Under the pieces are notes generated by a model. It made no database searches. It was not told the origin of the DNA and saw nothing but the letters and a program-made list of their open reading frames with translations. Positions 36,864 through 44,319 of a stretch of 64,000 nucleotides of DNA are shown here, piece after piece. A program made the position numbers and the translations under genes. The stretch lies in contig CAWCTH010000003.1 in the NCBI GenBank assembly GCA_963798445.1, positions 1,634,575-1,698,574 on the forward strand, in the 5' to 3' direction. The stretch is from DASXAI01 sp963798445. Its GTDB lineage: Bacteria; Actinomycetota; Acidimicrobiia; Acidimicrobiales; Ilumatobacteraceae. Every line of letters starts with the position of its first letter. The first letter of the stretch is position 1.

Positions 36864-37820
36864 TCAGGCCCCGACACCCCGCAACAGCTCGTCGGCCGCC
36901 GACCATGGATCGAGACGGCGGTCGAGGACGTCGGACTCCAGCTCGTCGTAACGGTCACCGCCGCACAGCTCACGGGCCCGCAGATCGAGGCGCGACATGA
37001 TGATGCCACGCAGCTCGTCGCGCAGGCGGCGCTGGCGGCGCTCCTCCAGCACACCCGACTTCTCGGCGTACTGGCGATGGTCCTGCACCGCCTGCCACAG
37101 CTCGGGCACGCCGGCGGCCGTGGAGCCCACCGTGGCCACGATGGGGGGTCGCCAGTCGCCCAAGTCGGACAGGTCCAGCATGAGCTCGAGGTCACGCCGC
37201 GTCTGGTCCACGCCCGGGCGGTCGGCCTTGTTGATGACGAAGATGTCGGCCACCTCCATGAGGCCCGCCTTGTTGGCCTGCACGGCATCGCCCCACCCCG
37301 GGTTCACGACCACGACGGTGGTGTCGGCCTTCGCCGCGATCTCGACCTCGACCTGGCCCACCCCGACCGTCTCGACGATCACGGTCTCCCTGCCGGCGGC
37401 GTCGAGCAGCCGGATGGCCTCGGGGGCGGCCAGGGCCAGGCCGCCGAGGTGGCCGCGGGTCGCCATCGACCGGATGAAGACGCCGGGATCGGTGGCGTGC
37501 TCCTGCATGCGCACGCGGTCACCGAGGATGGCGCCCCCGGTGAAGGGCGACGACGGGTCGATGGCCAGCACGGTCACCTCCTCGTCGCGCGACCGGAGGT
37601 GGCCGATGATGGCGCTCGTCAGCGTGGACTTGCCCGCCCCCGGCGAGCCGGTGATGCCGATTGTGTAGGCCCGGCCACCGAGGGGATAGGCGAGGCGGCC
37701 GACGGCGCGTGCACCGTCCCCCCCGCGCTCGACGAGCGACAGGAGGCGGGCCAGCGCGCCACGATCGCCGGCCCGGGCGGCGTGGAGGAGGCGTTCAGGA
37801 TCGACGTTGCGCAACCGCAC
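36864..37820 (-). CDS. meaB: MeaB/ArgK-type GTPase (methylmalonyl-CoA mutase chaperone family)
   Basis: A 318-residue G3E-type GTPase. Walker A is GITGSPGAGKSTLTSAIIGH; AIDPSSPFTGGAILGDRVRM, the switch/Walker B region VIVETVGVGQVEVEIAAKAD and the base-specificity motif NKADRPG follow. MeaB proteins gate cofactor loading and protect methylmalonyl-CoA mutase and related B12 mutases. No mutase gene is within the window. It ends 17 bases before the enoyl-CoA hydratase gene and begins three bases after the NifU-like gene. Confidence 0.92.
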   Translation of the reverse strand: MRLRNVDPERLLHAARAGDRGALARLLSLVERGGDGARAVGRLAYPLGGRAYTIGITGSPGAGKSTLTSAIIGHLRSRDEEVTVLAIDPSSPFTGGAILGDRVRMQEHATDPGVFIRSMATRGHLGGLALAAPEAIRLLDAAGRETVIVETVGVGQVEVEIAAKADTTVVVVNPGWGDAVQANKAGLMEVADIFVINKADRPGVDQTRRDLELMLDLSDLGDWRPPIVATVGSTAAGVPELWQAVQDHRQYAEKSGVLEERRQRRLRDELRGIIMSRLDLRARELCGGDRYDELESDVLDRRLDPWSAADELLRGVGA

Positions 37821-37823
37821 GCG

Positions 37824-38048
37824 TCAGACCGCCACCACTTCGGTGACGCCGTCGACTCGGTCACGCATGATGCGCTCGATGCCCGCCTTGAGCGTGTCGG
37901 TCGACACCGGACACGTCCCGCACGCCCCGACGAGGGTGACCGTGACCACACCGCTGTTCTCGTCGACGTCGCGCAGCACGATGTCGCCACCGTCGGCCTG
38001 TAGGGCCGGCCGGATGGCCTCGATCGTCTGTTCTACCTGTTCGCGCAC
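37824..38048 (-). CDS. NifU C-terminal-domain Fe-S biogenesis protein
   Basis: A 74-residue stand-alone Nfu domain. It begins IEAIRPALQADGGDIVLRDV and carries the CxxC cluster-binding motif in VGACGTCPVSTDTLKAGIER. Such proteins carry Fe-S clusters to apoproteins. The stop is three bases from the MeaB start, so the three genes at 36.06-38.05 kb form one operon. Confidence 0.93.
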   Translation of the reverse strand: MREQVEQTIEAIRPALQADGGDIVLRDVDENSGVVTVTLVGACGTCPVSTDTLKAGIERIMRDRVDGVTEVVAV

Positions 38049-38117
38049 GTCGCTCCTCGTTGTTGCCGGTACCGGCGACCGTCCAGTCTCGCAGCTCTGG
38101 ACCTAGCATCGCCACGT

Positions 38118-38606
38118 ATGGCAACGCCCTGGCGCACGCTCGTTGTTCCCACGCTGCTCGCAGTGGCGCTGACGGCGGCGTGCGGTTCCGACAACGGTTC
38201 ATCAGCATCGACCACCGCGGCGGCTTCGGGCGGCACCAGCGCACCGGGCCAGGTCGTCACCTCCGCCCCCAACAGCTCGGTGCCCACGCCGGCCAGCACC
38301 GGTGACACCGCCGCCCCGGCCACCGAGCAGATCCCGGGCTCCTCGAACGAGATCATCGTGCACGTCGGCGTCGACGACGCCGCCACCGTCGGCTCACGCG
38401 TCGAGAACGTGGCGCTCGGCTCCGACGTGGTGCTGCGCCTCACCTCCGACACCGACGAGACCTACCACGTCCACGGTTACGACCTGGAGCAGAAGGTGGC
38501 GGCCGGCGTGGAGGCCCAGTTCGAGTTCACCGCCGACAAGGCCGGCGACTTCGAGGTCGAGAGCCACAACACCGAAAAGGTGTACGTGGTGCTCCACGTG
38601 AGCTGA
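38118..38606 (+). CDS. Cupredoxin-like secreted lipoprotein
   Basis: A 162-residue exported protein. The signal LVVPTLLAVALTAACGSDNG ends in a lipobox Cys, followed by a Ser/Thr/Ala-rich linker of about 50 residues. The C-terminal ~90 residues are a beta sandwich resembling cupredoxin/EfeO Cup domains (EIIVHVGVDDAATVG, VVLRLTSDTDETYHVHGYDL, FTADKAGDFEVESHNTEKVY). The HVHGYD and ESHNTEK His residues could bind metal; a Cys ligand is missing, so a classical blue-copper site is unlikely. It may move iron or copper at the surface. The gene is divergent from the NifU-like gene and followed after five bases by a tiny membrane-protein gene. Confidence 0.75.
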   Translation: MATPWRTLVVPTLLAVALTAACGSDNGSSASTTAAASGGTSAPGQVVTSAPNSSVPTPASTGDTAAPATEQIPGSSNEIIVHVGVDDAATVGSRVENVALGSDVVLRLTSDTDETYHVHGYDLEQKVAAGVEAQFEFTADKAGDFEVESHNTEKVYVVLHVS

Positions 38607-38611
38607 CGACG

Positions 38612-38761
38612 ATGGTCTTCGCGCACCAGGGTGGTTGGGACGAGATGCTCCTGGTGCTCGGGCCGATCCTGGTGATCGTGCTGCTCCTGCGGCTGGCCCG
38701 CAACCGAGCCATCAGCACCAGCGAGGAGAACGCGACCGACACCGATCCCGACCCCGACTGA
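38612..38761 (+). CDS. Small single-span membrane protein (49 aa)
   Basis: A short frame starting at ATG 38612, five bases after the cupredoxin-like gene. The peptide has one hydrophobic helix (MLLVLGPILVIVLLLRLARN) flanked by a short N-terminus (MVFAHQGGWDE) and an acidic C-terminal tail ending DTDPDPD. Codon use fits neighbours (third-position G/C), and the frame fills the space up to murA. Such mini-proteins often accompany a membrane or secreted partner; function is unknown. Confidence 0.65.
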   Translation: MVFAHQGGWDEMLLVLGPILVIVLLLRLARNRAISTSEENATDTDPDPD

Positions 38762-38770
38762 GCCGTCGAG

Positions 38771-40087
38771 TTAGTCGAGCCGCTCGATGTCGGCTCCCAC
38801 CGAGGCCAGCTTGCCGACGATGTTCTCGTAGCCGCGGTCGATGTGGTGGGCGGCGGAGATGACGGTGTCCCCGTCGGCGGCCAGGCCGGCGACCACGAGC
38901 GAGGCGCCGGCGCGGATGTCGTGGGCCCGCACCGGCGCCCCGGAGAGCCGGGGCACGCCCCGCACGACGGCGTGGTGGCTGTCGGTGCGAATCTCGGCGC
39001 CCATGCGCACCAGCTCCTCGACATACCGGAAACGGCCGGCGAAGAGGTTCTCGGTGACGATGCCCGCACCGTCGGCCACTGCCAGCATGGCCGTCACGAG
39101 CGGCTTGTAGTCGGTGGCCACGCCCGGGTACGGCAGCGTGGCCACGTCGACCGAGCGCAGACGATCGGGGGCCTTGGCCCACAGACCCGTGCCCGTGTCG
39201 GTGATGGTCATGCCCATCTCCACCATCTTGGTGAGGATCATGCCCATGTGCTCGGCGTGGGCGTCGACGAGGGTGAGGTCGCCGCCGGCGACGGCCAGCG
39301 CCGCAAGGTACGTGGCTGCCTCCACGCGATCGGACACGACGCGGTGATCGGCCGGCCGCAGGAGACCCGGTTCCACGCCGTGCACCACGATCGTCGACGA
39401 TCCCACGCCGTCGATCTGGGCGCCCATGGCGTTCAGGAACCGGCACAGATCGCCGATCTCCGGCTCGCGCGCGGCGTTGTCCAGCACGGTGGTGCCCTTG
39501 GCGTGGACCGCGGCCATCACGATGTTCTCGGTGGCGCCGACGCTGGGGAACTCGAGCGTGATGCTGGCGCCCCGCAGGCCGTCGGTGTGGCCCTCCAGGT
39601 AGCCGTGGCGCAGCTCGAACGACGCGCCCAACGCTTCCAGGCCCTTCAGGTGCATGTCGATCGGGCGGGCCCCGAAGTCGTCGCCGCCCGGCATGGAAAC
39701 GCGCGCCTCGCCGCAGCGGGCCAGCAGCGGCCCGAGCACCACGATCGACGCCCGGATCAGCTCCACCAGCTCGTAGGGCGCCTCGGTGCCGATCACCGCG
39801 GGGCGCACGATGTGCAGCGCCGCCGGCCCGGGCACGCCGGCGGGATCGACACCGGCGGCGGGCACCAGCGAGATCTGCAGGCCCATCGCTTCCAGGAGAT
39901 CGCTCATGATCCGGACATCGGCGATGTCCGGCACGTTGGTCAGTTCGAAGGTGCCTTCCGCCAGGATGGCCGCCGCCATCAGCTTCAACACCGAGTTCTT
40001 GGCTCCTCCGACCCGGATGGCGCCCGAAAGCGGCCCGCCGGCCCGCACGACGATGCGATCCACGGGCTGCCAGTATGGCCGCACCAT
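38771..40087 (-). CDS. murA: UDP-N-acetylglucosamine 1-carboxyvinyltransferase with Asp at the Cys site
   Basis: MurA, 438 residues, makes the first committed peptidoglycan intermediate from UDP-GlcNAc and phosphoenolpyruvate. VRAGGPLSGAIRVGGAKNSVL, RASIVVLGPLLARCGEARVS, the active-site loop MPGGDDFGARPIDMHLKGLE and ATDYKPLVTAMLAVADG are clear. The PEP-binding Cys of E. coli MurA (Cys115) is replaced by Asp, as in mycobacteria, which is known to give intrinsic fosfomycin resistance. The ATG at 40087 is interlocked with the start of the divergent MFS gene. Confidence 0.93.
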   Translation of the reverse strand: MVRPYWQPVDRIVVRAGGPLSGAIRVGGAKNSVLKLMAAAILAEGTFELTNVPDIADVRIMSDLLEAMGLQISLVPAAGVDPAGVPGPAALHIVRPAVIGTEAPYELVELIRASIVVLGPLLARCGEARVSMPGGDDFGARPIDMHLKGLEALGASFELRHGYLEGHTDGLRGASITLEFPSVGATENIVMAAVHAKGTTVLDNAAREPEIGDLCRFLNAMGAQIDGVGSSTIVVHGVEPGLLRPADHRVVSDRVEAATYLAALAVAGGDLTLVDAHAEHMGMILTKMVEMGMTITDTGTGLWAKAPDRLRSVDVATLPYPGVATDYKPLVTAMLAVADGAGIVTENLFAGRFRYVEELVRMGAEIRTDSHHAVVRGVPRLSGAPVRAHDIRAGASLVVAGLAADGDTVISAAHHIDRGYENIVGKLASVGADIERLD

Positions 40088-41630
40088 GGCGACGATCCGG
40101 GCCACCTGGCCTGTAGGCCCCGACCCGGCCGATCCACAGCGCGTCGCGATCTGCGCCCCTCGCGACGACATCCTGCTCGAACGCCTTGGCTCCGACGGCT
40201 CCTTCTCGTGCGTCGAGGGACCCTTCCGCACCTACCGGCGAACGCTCGTCGACCATGGCGATCGCATCGAGGAGACGACCCAGTACCACCTGGCCATCCC
40301 GTGGTTCGGCTGGCTGTTCGCGTGGCCGGTGCGCACGACGCTGAAGCGGCCCGCGGACGCCCGCCAGGGCGGCCTGCGGGCGTGGTGGGCGCCGCCCGAC
40401 CGCCTGGATGCCCGGGCCGCCTCCGTGCTGGGCCTGCTGGCGGCGGCGTCGATCATCTTCGGCTACGTGAACACGTTGTTCACCCAGACGATCACCTTCG
40501 CCGCCGACGAGTTCGGTTCTTCCGACACGGCCCAGGGGGCGGCCGGCGCCATCGTGCGCTGCGGCATCATCTTCGCCATCGGCCTGGTGTTCCTGGCCGA
40601 TCGCAAGGGCCGGCGAAAGATGTTGCTGGTGTCGGCGGTGCTGGCTCCGGTGCTGTGCGGCTTGGGCGCGGTGGCGCCGTCGCTGGCCTGGCTCACGGCA
40701 ACGCAGACGCTCGGTCGCCCGGTCGGCATCGCTCTCGCCCTGCTCGTCGGCATCGTGGCCGCCGAGGAGATGCCGCGGAACTCCCGGGCCTACGCCATCA
40801 GCGTCGTGGCGATGGCCGGTGGATTGGGCGCCGGGCTGTGCGTGGTGGCGCTCCCGATGGCCGACCTCGGTGAGCGCGGTTGGCGCCTCCTGTACATGGT
40901 GCCGATCGCCTTCCTGGTGATCGCCTGGGACCTGTGGCGGCGCTTGCCGGAGACCCGTCGCTTCGAGGCACCCCACCTCATCTCGCCCCCGCTGCAACGC
41001 CGGCGCTTCATCCTCCTCGCCGCGTCCGGTCTCCTCGTGAACCTGCTCGTGGCGCCGCAGTCGTTCTTCAACAACCGCTACCTCAAGGAGGTGCGGAACT
41101 TCAGCGCCACCAAGATCTCCGTCTTCACGTTGTGCACCAACACGCCCGGCGCCGTGGGCATCGTGGCCGGTGGCAAGTTGGCCGATGTCCACGGCCGCCG
41201 GCTGGTGGGCGGCGTGGCGCTGGCCACCGGCGCCGTCTTCACGGTGATCCAGTTCACCGTGGGCGGATGGCCGATGTGGGTCTCGTCGACGATTGCCGCG
41301 CTGGTCGGTGGCGCCGCCGTGCCGGCCCTCGGCGTCTACGGCGCCGAACTGTTCCCGACCGGCAACCGCGGCCGGGCCAGCGGCCTCATCTCGATGCTGT
41401 CGTTGATCGGGTCCAGCATCGGCTTGCTGTTCGCCGGCTGGGCGCTCGACCGGGCCCTCGGCTACGGCGCCGTGATGGCCATCCTCGCCATCGGCCCGCT
41501 GGTGGTGGCCGGGTTGGTCGTGGTGCTCTATCCGGAGACGGCGCACCACGAGCTGGAGGACCTCAACCCCGAGGACCGCATGGACGGCATCGCCGGTTCA
41601 GAGCGAGCGGAGCCAGCCAGCCACGGTTGA
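40086..41630 (+). CDS. MFS transporter with an N-terminal soluble extension
   Basis: A 514-residue transporter. The first ~110 residues are soluble (PRDDILLERLGSDGSFSCVE, ETTQYHLAIPWFGWLF), unlike typical MFS proteins, then come 12 helices. The family loop is recognisable in FLADRKGRRKMLLVSAVLAP and the second-half repeat in GKLADVHGRRLVGGVALATG; LYGAELFPTGNRGRASGLIS-like text near the C-terminus fits the sugar-porter/metabolite branch. The substrate is unknown. The ATG at 40086 shares the tetranucleotide CATG with the murA start on the other strand. The 3' end overlaps the alpha/beta hydrolase by 33 bases. Confidence 0.85.
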   Translation: MATIRATWPVGPDPADPQRVAICAPRDDILLERLGSDGSFSCVEGPFRTYRRTLVDHGDRIEETTQYHLAIPWFGWLFAWPVRTTLKRPADARQGGLRAWWAPPDRLDARAASVLGLLAAASIIFGYVNTLFTQTITFAADEFGSSDTAQGAAGAIVRCGIIFAIGLVFLADRKGRRKMLLVSAVLAPVLCGLGAVAPSLAWLTATQTLGRPVGIALALLVGIVAAEEMPRNSRAYAISVVAMAGGLGAGLCVVALPMADLGERGWRLLYMVPIAFLVIAWDLWRRLPETRRFEAPHLISPPLQRRRFILLAASGLLVNLLVAPQSFFNNRYLKEVRNFSATKISVFTLCTNTPGAVGIVAGGKLADVHGRRLVGGVALATGAVFTVIQFTVGGWPMWVSSTIAALVGGAAVPALGVYGAELFPTGNRGRASGLISMLSLIGSSIGLLFAGWALDRALGYGAVMAILAIGPLVVAGLVVVLYPETAHHELEDLNPEDRMDGIAGSERAEPASHG

Positions 41631-42161
41631 CGCCAGCTCGGCGTCGGCGCCTTTCAGGTCGTGGCCCTTGCCCTCGATCCAGTGGTGGGTCACCGGTGCG
41701 GGGATCGTCGCCGTGGCCTGCCGGAGCTCGTCGGGGGTGCCGAAGGCGTCGCGGGTGCCGGAGATGAACAGGCACGGCACCGTCAGGCGGCGAAGGTGCT
41801 CGGTGCGCAGCGTGTCGGGCTTCCCGGGCGGATGCAGGGGATAGCAGATCAGCACGAGCGCCTTGGCCGCCAAGCCGTCGGCCACCGCCATCGAGCACAT
41901 GCGACCACCCATCGACCGGCCACCAAGGACAAGGCGGTTGGCCCTGATGTGGGCCGCCTTGACCAGCGCGGCGGCCTCCTCGCGCACCGCCGCCAGCAGC
42001 ACGGGCGGGCGATCGGGGGCACGGCGGCCGGCCTTGCGATAGGGAAAGTCCATGCGCGTGACGGGCAGCGGCGCCACCGCCGCCTCGATGGCCCGCAGCG
42101 ACGGGTTGTCGCGGTTCGATCCGGCGCCCGGCGCCAGCAGCAAAGCTCCGGGCTTGGTCAT
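41598..42161 (-). CDS. Small alpha/beta hydrolase (dienelactone hydrolase/Tex30-like)
   Basis: A 187-residue hydrolase. The nucleophile elbow is LGGRSMGGRMCSMAVADG (Ser), with Asp in FISGTRDAFGTPDEL and His in WIEGKGHDLKG, so the triad is complete. The N-terminal LLLAPGAGSNRDNPSLRAIE is typical of the KANL3/Tex30-like group. It overlaps the J-domain gene upstream by four bases (ATGA), suggesting coupling. The substrate is unknown. Confidence 0.88.
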   Translation of the reverse strand: MTKPGALLLAPGAGSNRDNPSLRAIEAAVAPLPVTRMDFPYRKAGRRAPDRPPVLLAAVREEAAALVKAAHIRANRLVLGGRSMGGRMCSMAVADGLAAKALVLICYPLHPPGKPDTLRTEHLRRLTVPCLFISGTRDAFGTPDELRQATATIPAPVTHHWIEGKGHDLKGADAELASTVAGWLRSL

Positions 42162-42859
42162 CCGAGCATGATGCGGCGCGCCTCGGAGAGGTCGCCGATG
42201 AGCTTGCTGGCCGACGATTCGTCGCCGCCGTGGTCGGGATGGATGGTCATGAGCCGGCCGCGGAAGCGGGCCATCACGTCCTTGCGCGGTGGGTTGACGG
42301 TGCCCGGTTCGAACCCGAGCACGTCGAGGGCCCAGGCGATGGGGTCGGCGAAGGCCATCAGCGACTCGGCCCGCGCCCCGCTCACGCCGGCGAGGTAGCT
42401 CACGAGCGACGGGCCGATGGGTCCGCGCCAGCGCATGGCCTTGTGGAGCACGCCGGCGACGGCGTGGCGCGACATCGGGCCGAGACGTTCGGCGGCGTAC
42501 ACCGCGCCCAGCACTTGGGCCAGGGCGGTGCCGTTGTTCTCCAGCTCGAAGCTGATGTCCTCGCCGCGCCCGACGAGGCGGTGGGTGGAGCGGGCCAGGC
42601 CGTGGCGGTCGACCTGGAACCGGTGACGCATGCGCGGTTGCACGACGCGCTGGCCCCGCTCGACCTCGTTGATCAGGCGATGGAGGTCAGGCAGGAGATC
42701 GAGGTCGACGCCCGCGAGATGACCGGCGACGACGGCCCCGAGGAGCAGTCCGCCGAAGCCCGGCGGCGGCTCGACCGGGAGCACGAGATGGCCGAGGGCG
42801 ACGCGGCGCGTCGGCGTGAAGGGGCGCGAATGCCACACCTCCAACTCGGCCAACAGCAC
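42158..42859 (-). CDS. J-domain-containing protein (C-terminal HPD motif)
   Basis: A 233-residue protein. The C-terminal ~60 residues (RKDVMARFRGRLMTIHPDHG, then SKLIGDLSEARRIML) form a J-domain end with the HPD motif that stimulates DnaK-type ATPases. The N-terminal ~170 residues (WHSRPFTPTRRVALGHLVLP, EDISFELENNGTALAQVLGA) are a domain of unknown function; no Gly/Phe or zinc-finger module is present, so it is not a canonical DnaJ. It is translationally coupled to the hydrolase gene. A 32-base near-perfect palindrome starts 17 bases upstream of its start codon. Confidence 0.78.
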   Translation of the reverse strand: MLLAELEVWHSRPFTPTRRVALGHLVLPVEPPPGFGGLLLGAVVAGHLAGVDLDLLPDLHRLINEVERGQRVVQPRMRHRFQVDRHGLARSTHRLVGRGEDISFELENNGTALAQVLGAVYAAERLGPMSRHAVAGVLHKAMRWRGPIGPSLVSYLAGVSGARAESLMAFADPIAWALDVLGFEPGTVNPPRKDVMARFRGRLMTIHPDHGGDESSASKLIGDLSEARRIMLG

Positions 42860-42876
42860 ACAGCGACGCTACTTGT

Positions 42877-42908
42877 CAGGCGCCGATTCGGTACCGAATC
42901 GGTGCCTG
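42877..42908. promoter_or_regulatory. 32-base near-perfect palindrome upstream of the J-domain gene
   Basis: The inner 20 bases, CCGATTCGGTACCGAATCGG, are perfectly self-complementary; five further pairs extend it on each side after one mismatch. With no loop it suits a dimeric repressor operator better than an RNA hairpin. It lies 17 bases before the start codon of the J-domain gene, read on the minus strand. Confidence 0.5.
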
Positions 42909-43044
42909 CGTTTCGGGCGGCTTCAGGGGTGCTTGTGTGACGCGGATCTCGAATTCGTCTCGATCGACGTGACACAGACATCCCGCAACGCACGAGCCGC
43001 CGGAGTTGTGCCGAGCCAGCACCGATTGTCCGAGCGCAGCGAGA

Positions 43045-43061
43045 CGGCGCCGAAGGCGCCG
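43045..43061 (-). terminator. UUCG-type stem-loop after the duplicated-domain gene
   Basis: On the minus strand, CGGCGCC-TTC-GGCGCCG forms a seven-pair stem closed by a stable C(UUCG)G loop, 17 bases after the stop of the gene at 43078-43824. No U-tract follows, so it may only mark the RNA 3' end. Confidence 0.4.
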
Positions 43062-43077
43062 CAATCGAAGGGCCGAG

Positions 43078-43824
43078 TCAGACGAAGGGGCGGAGGATGG
43101 CCTGCAGCTCGGCGGCTTGGGCGGCCACTTCCGGACTGCGGTCGTCGGTGTCGGCCAGCGCATCGGCCAACCGGTTCGCCCGCTCGACTGCGTCACGCCA
43201 CAAGCCGGGCACGATGCCGAACGGCGGCACGTCCGGATCGGCCTCGTCGACGGCATCGCTCAGATCGGCGATGCCCTCGGGGTCGAGCGGGTTGCCCTTC
43301 AGCCGGTCGGCCGCCAGGAACAGCGACGACAACACCTCGAACGATGCCGCTTCGGCAGCCACGACGGCGGCATCGTCCTCCGCGACCACCGCCGTCACCT
43401 CGAGCGCGTTGGGGAACTCGACCCCATCGAGCACCTTCTCGACGACGTCCTCATCGCCGGGCGCCACCACGAGGGTCGACTCCCCCTCCCAACGGTGCGT
43501 CACACCGGCTTCGGCCAGCCTGGCCGTGAGCGATTCGCGGTCCTCGGGCGGCCATTCGTCCAACTCGTAGACCAACTCGTCGTCGCTGAGGTCGACGCCG
43601 CCTGTGGCGCCGCGCTCCACCGCGTCGAGGAGCTCGTCCACCATGTGCTCCCAGTCGAGGTGCACCACGAGATCGGTCCCGTCCCATGCGTGCGGGATCT
43701 GGGACTCGGCCAGCACCTCGGCCGCCTCGGCCTGCAGATCGAGCGACCATTGGCCCAGCTCGTACACCACCTGCTCGTCCTCGGGAAGCTCGAGAGGGTT
43801 GGCGTGATCACCCTGATCGCTCAT
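43078..43824 (-). CDS. Conserved acidic protein with an internal duplication, function unknown
   Basis: A 248-residue acidic soluble protein without signal or membrane span. Two tandem units of ~70 residues can be aligned: ELGQWSLDLQAEAAEVLAES, ending HMVDELLDAVE, and ELDEWPPEDRESLTARLAEA, ending DVVEKVLDGVE. Each has a W in a helix start, then an IPHAWDG/VTHRWEG strand and a LVVHLDWEH/LVVAPGDED strand. The C-terminal ~100 residues are helical (SLFLAADRLKGNPLDPEGIA, LWRDAVERANRLADALAD). The ATG at 43824 is used since the upstream in-frame extension (MELVLTQGIRSP) is atypical. No known domain was recognised. Confidence 0.7.
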   Translation of the reverse strand: MSDQGDHANPLELPEDEQVVYELGQWSLDLQAEAAEVLAESQIPHAWDGTDLVVHLDWEHMVDELLDAVERGATGGVDLSDDELVYELDEWPPEDRESLTARLAEAGVTHRWEGESTLVVAPGDEDVVEKVLDGVEFPNALEVTAVVAEDDAAVVAAEAASFEVLSSLFLAADRLKGNPLDPEGIADLSDAVDEADPDVPPFGIVPGLWRDAVERANRLADALADTDDRSPEVAAQAAELQAILRPFV

Positions 43825-43928
43825 GCGAGAGAAAATAGGTGGCGGCGAACGTATTCCTTGCGTTAGAACGAGCTCCATCTAGTAGGACCCGGACGAACGA
43901 CCGGACCGACGACCGAAAGGAGGCACCC

Positions 43929-44012
43929 ATGGGCATCACGCGAAACTGTCGAAGCGGCCTGTTCGGCGTTGCCTCGGTCGACACCGGCACCTCGGTGACG
44001 CCGGCGCTCTAA
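43929..44012 (+). CDS. Candidate 27-aa peptide with a strong Shine-Dalgarno
   Basis: A short frame MGITRNCRSGLFGVASVDTG + TSVTPAL preceded at 43915-43923 by GAAAGGAGG, one of the strongest ribosome-binding sites in the window, five bases before the ATG. It lies in the divergent gap between the duplicated-domain gene and glpX. It could be a leader peptide controlling downstream expression or a short functional peptide. No family was recognised. Confidence 0.45.
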   Translation: MGITRNCRSGLFGVASVDTGTSVTPAL

Positions 44013-44114
44013 GCGCCACCACCGCTTCCGTCCCACCCCTCGCCGCTGTGGCCTCCTCGCGCCGCGGCGCGCTCCCCGTGCGCTCTCACCTGCACGAATC
44101 CGAAGGGAATCACC

Positions 44115-44237
44115 ATGTACCAGCACTTGTACCTCCAGGACCGTCTCGTCGCCGACCGTCGCCACGACCGGCAACGCGCCGCCGATGAGACCCGACTACG
44201 ACGCGGCAAGCCGCACTGGCATCGCCGACGAACGTAG
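44115..44237 (+). CDS. Candidate 40-aa basic peptide upstream of glpX
   Basis: A frame of 40 codons starting MYQHLYLQDRLVADRRHDRQ and ending GKPHWHRRRT, rich in Arg and His. It is preceded by GAAGGGAATC, an acceptable ribosome-binding site, and ends 82 bases before glpX. It may bind nucleic acid or act as an attenuator-like leader. The evidence is start context, composition and position. Confidence 0.45.
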   Translation: MYQHLYLQDRLVADRRHDRQRAADETRLRRGKPHWHRRRT

Positions 44238-44319
44238 AACTGACCGGGCCCCGGGATCGCCGCTCTGGCGTCTCGGGGCCCGGCCGCGTCCCGGGCGGCA
44301 GCCCAACTACCGTGTGCGC

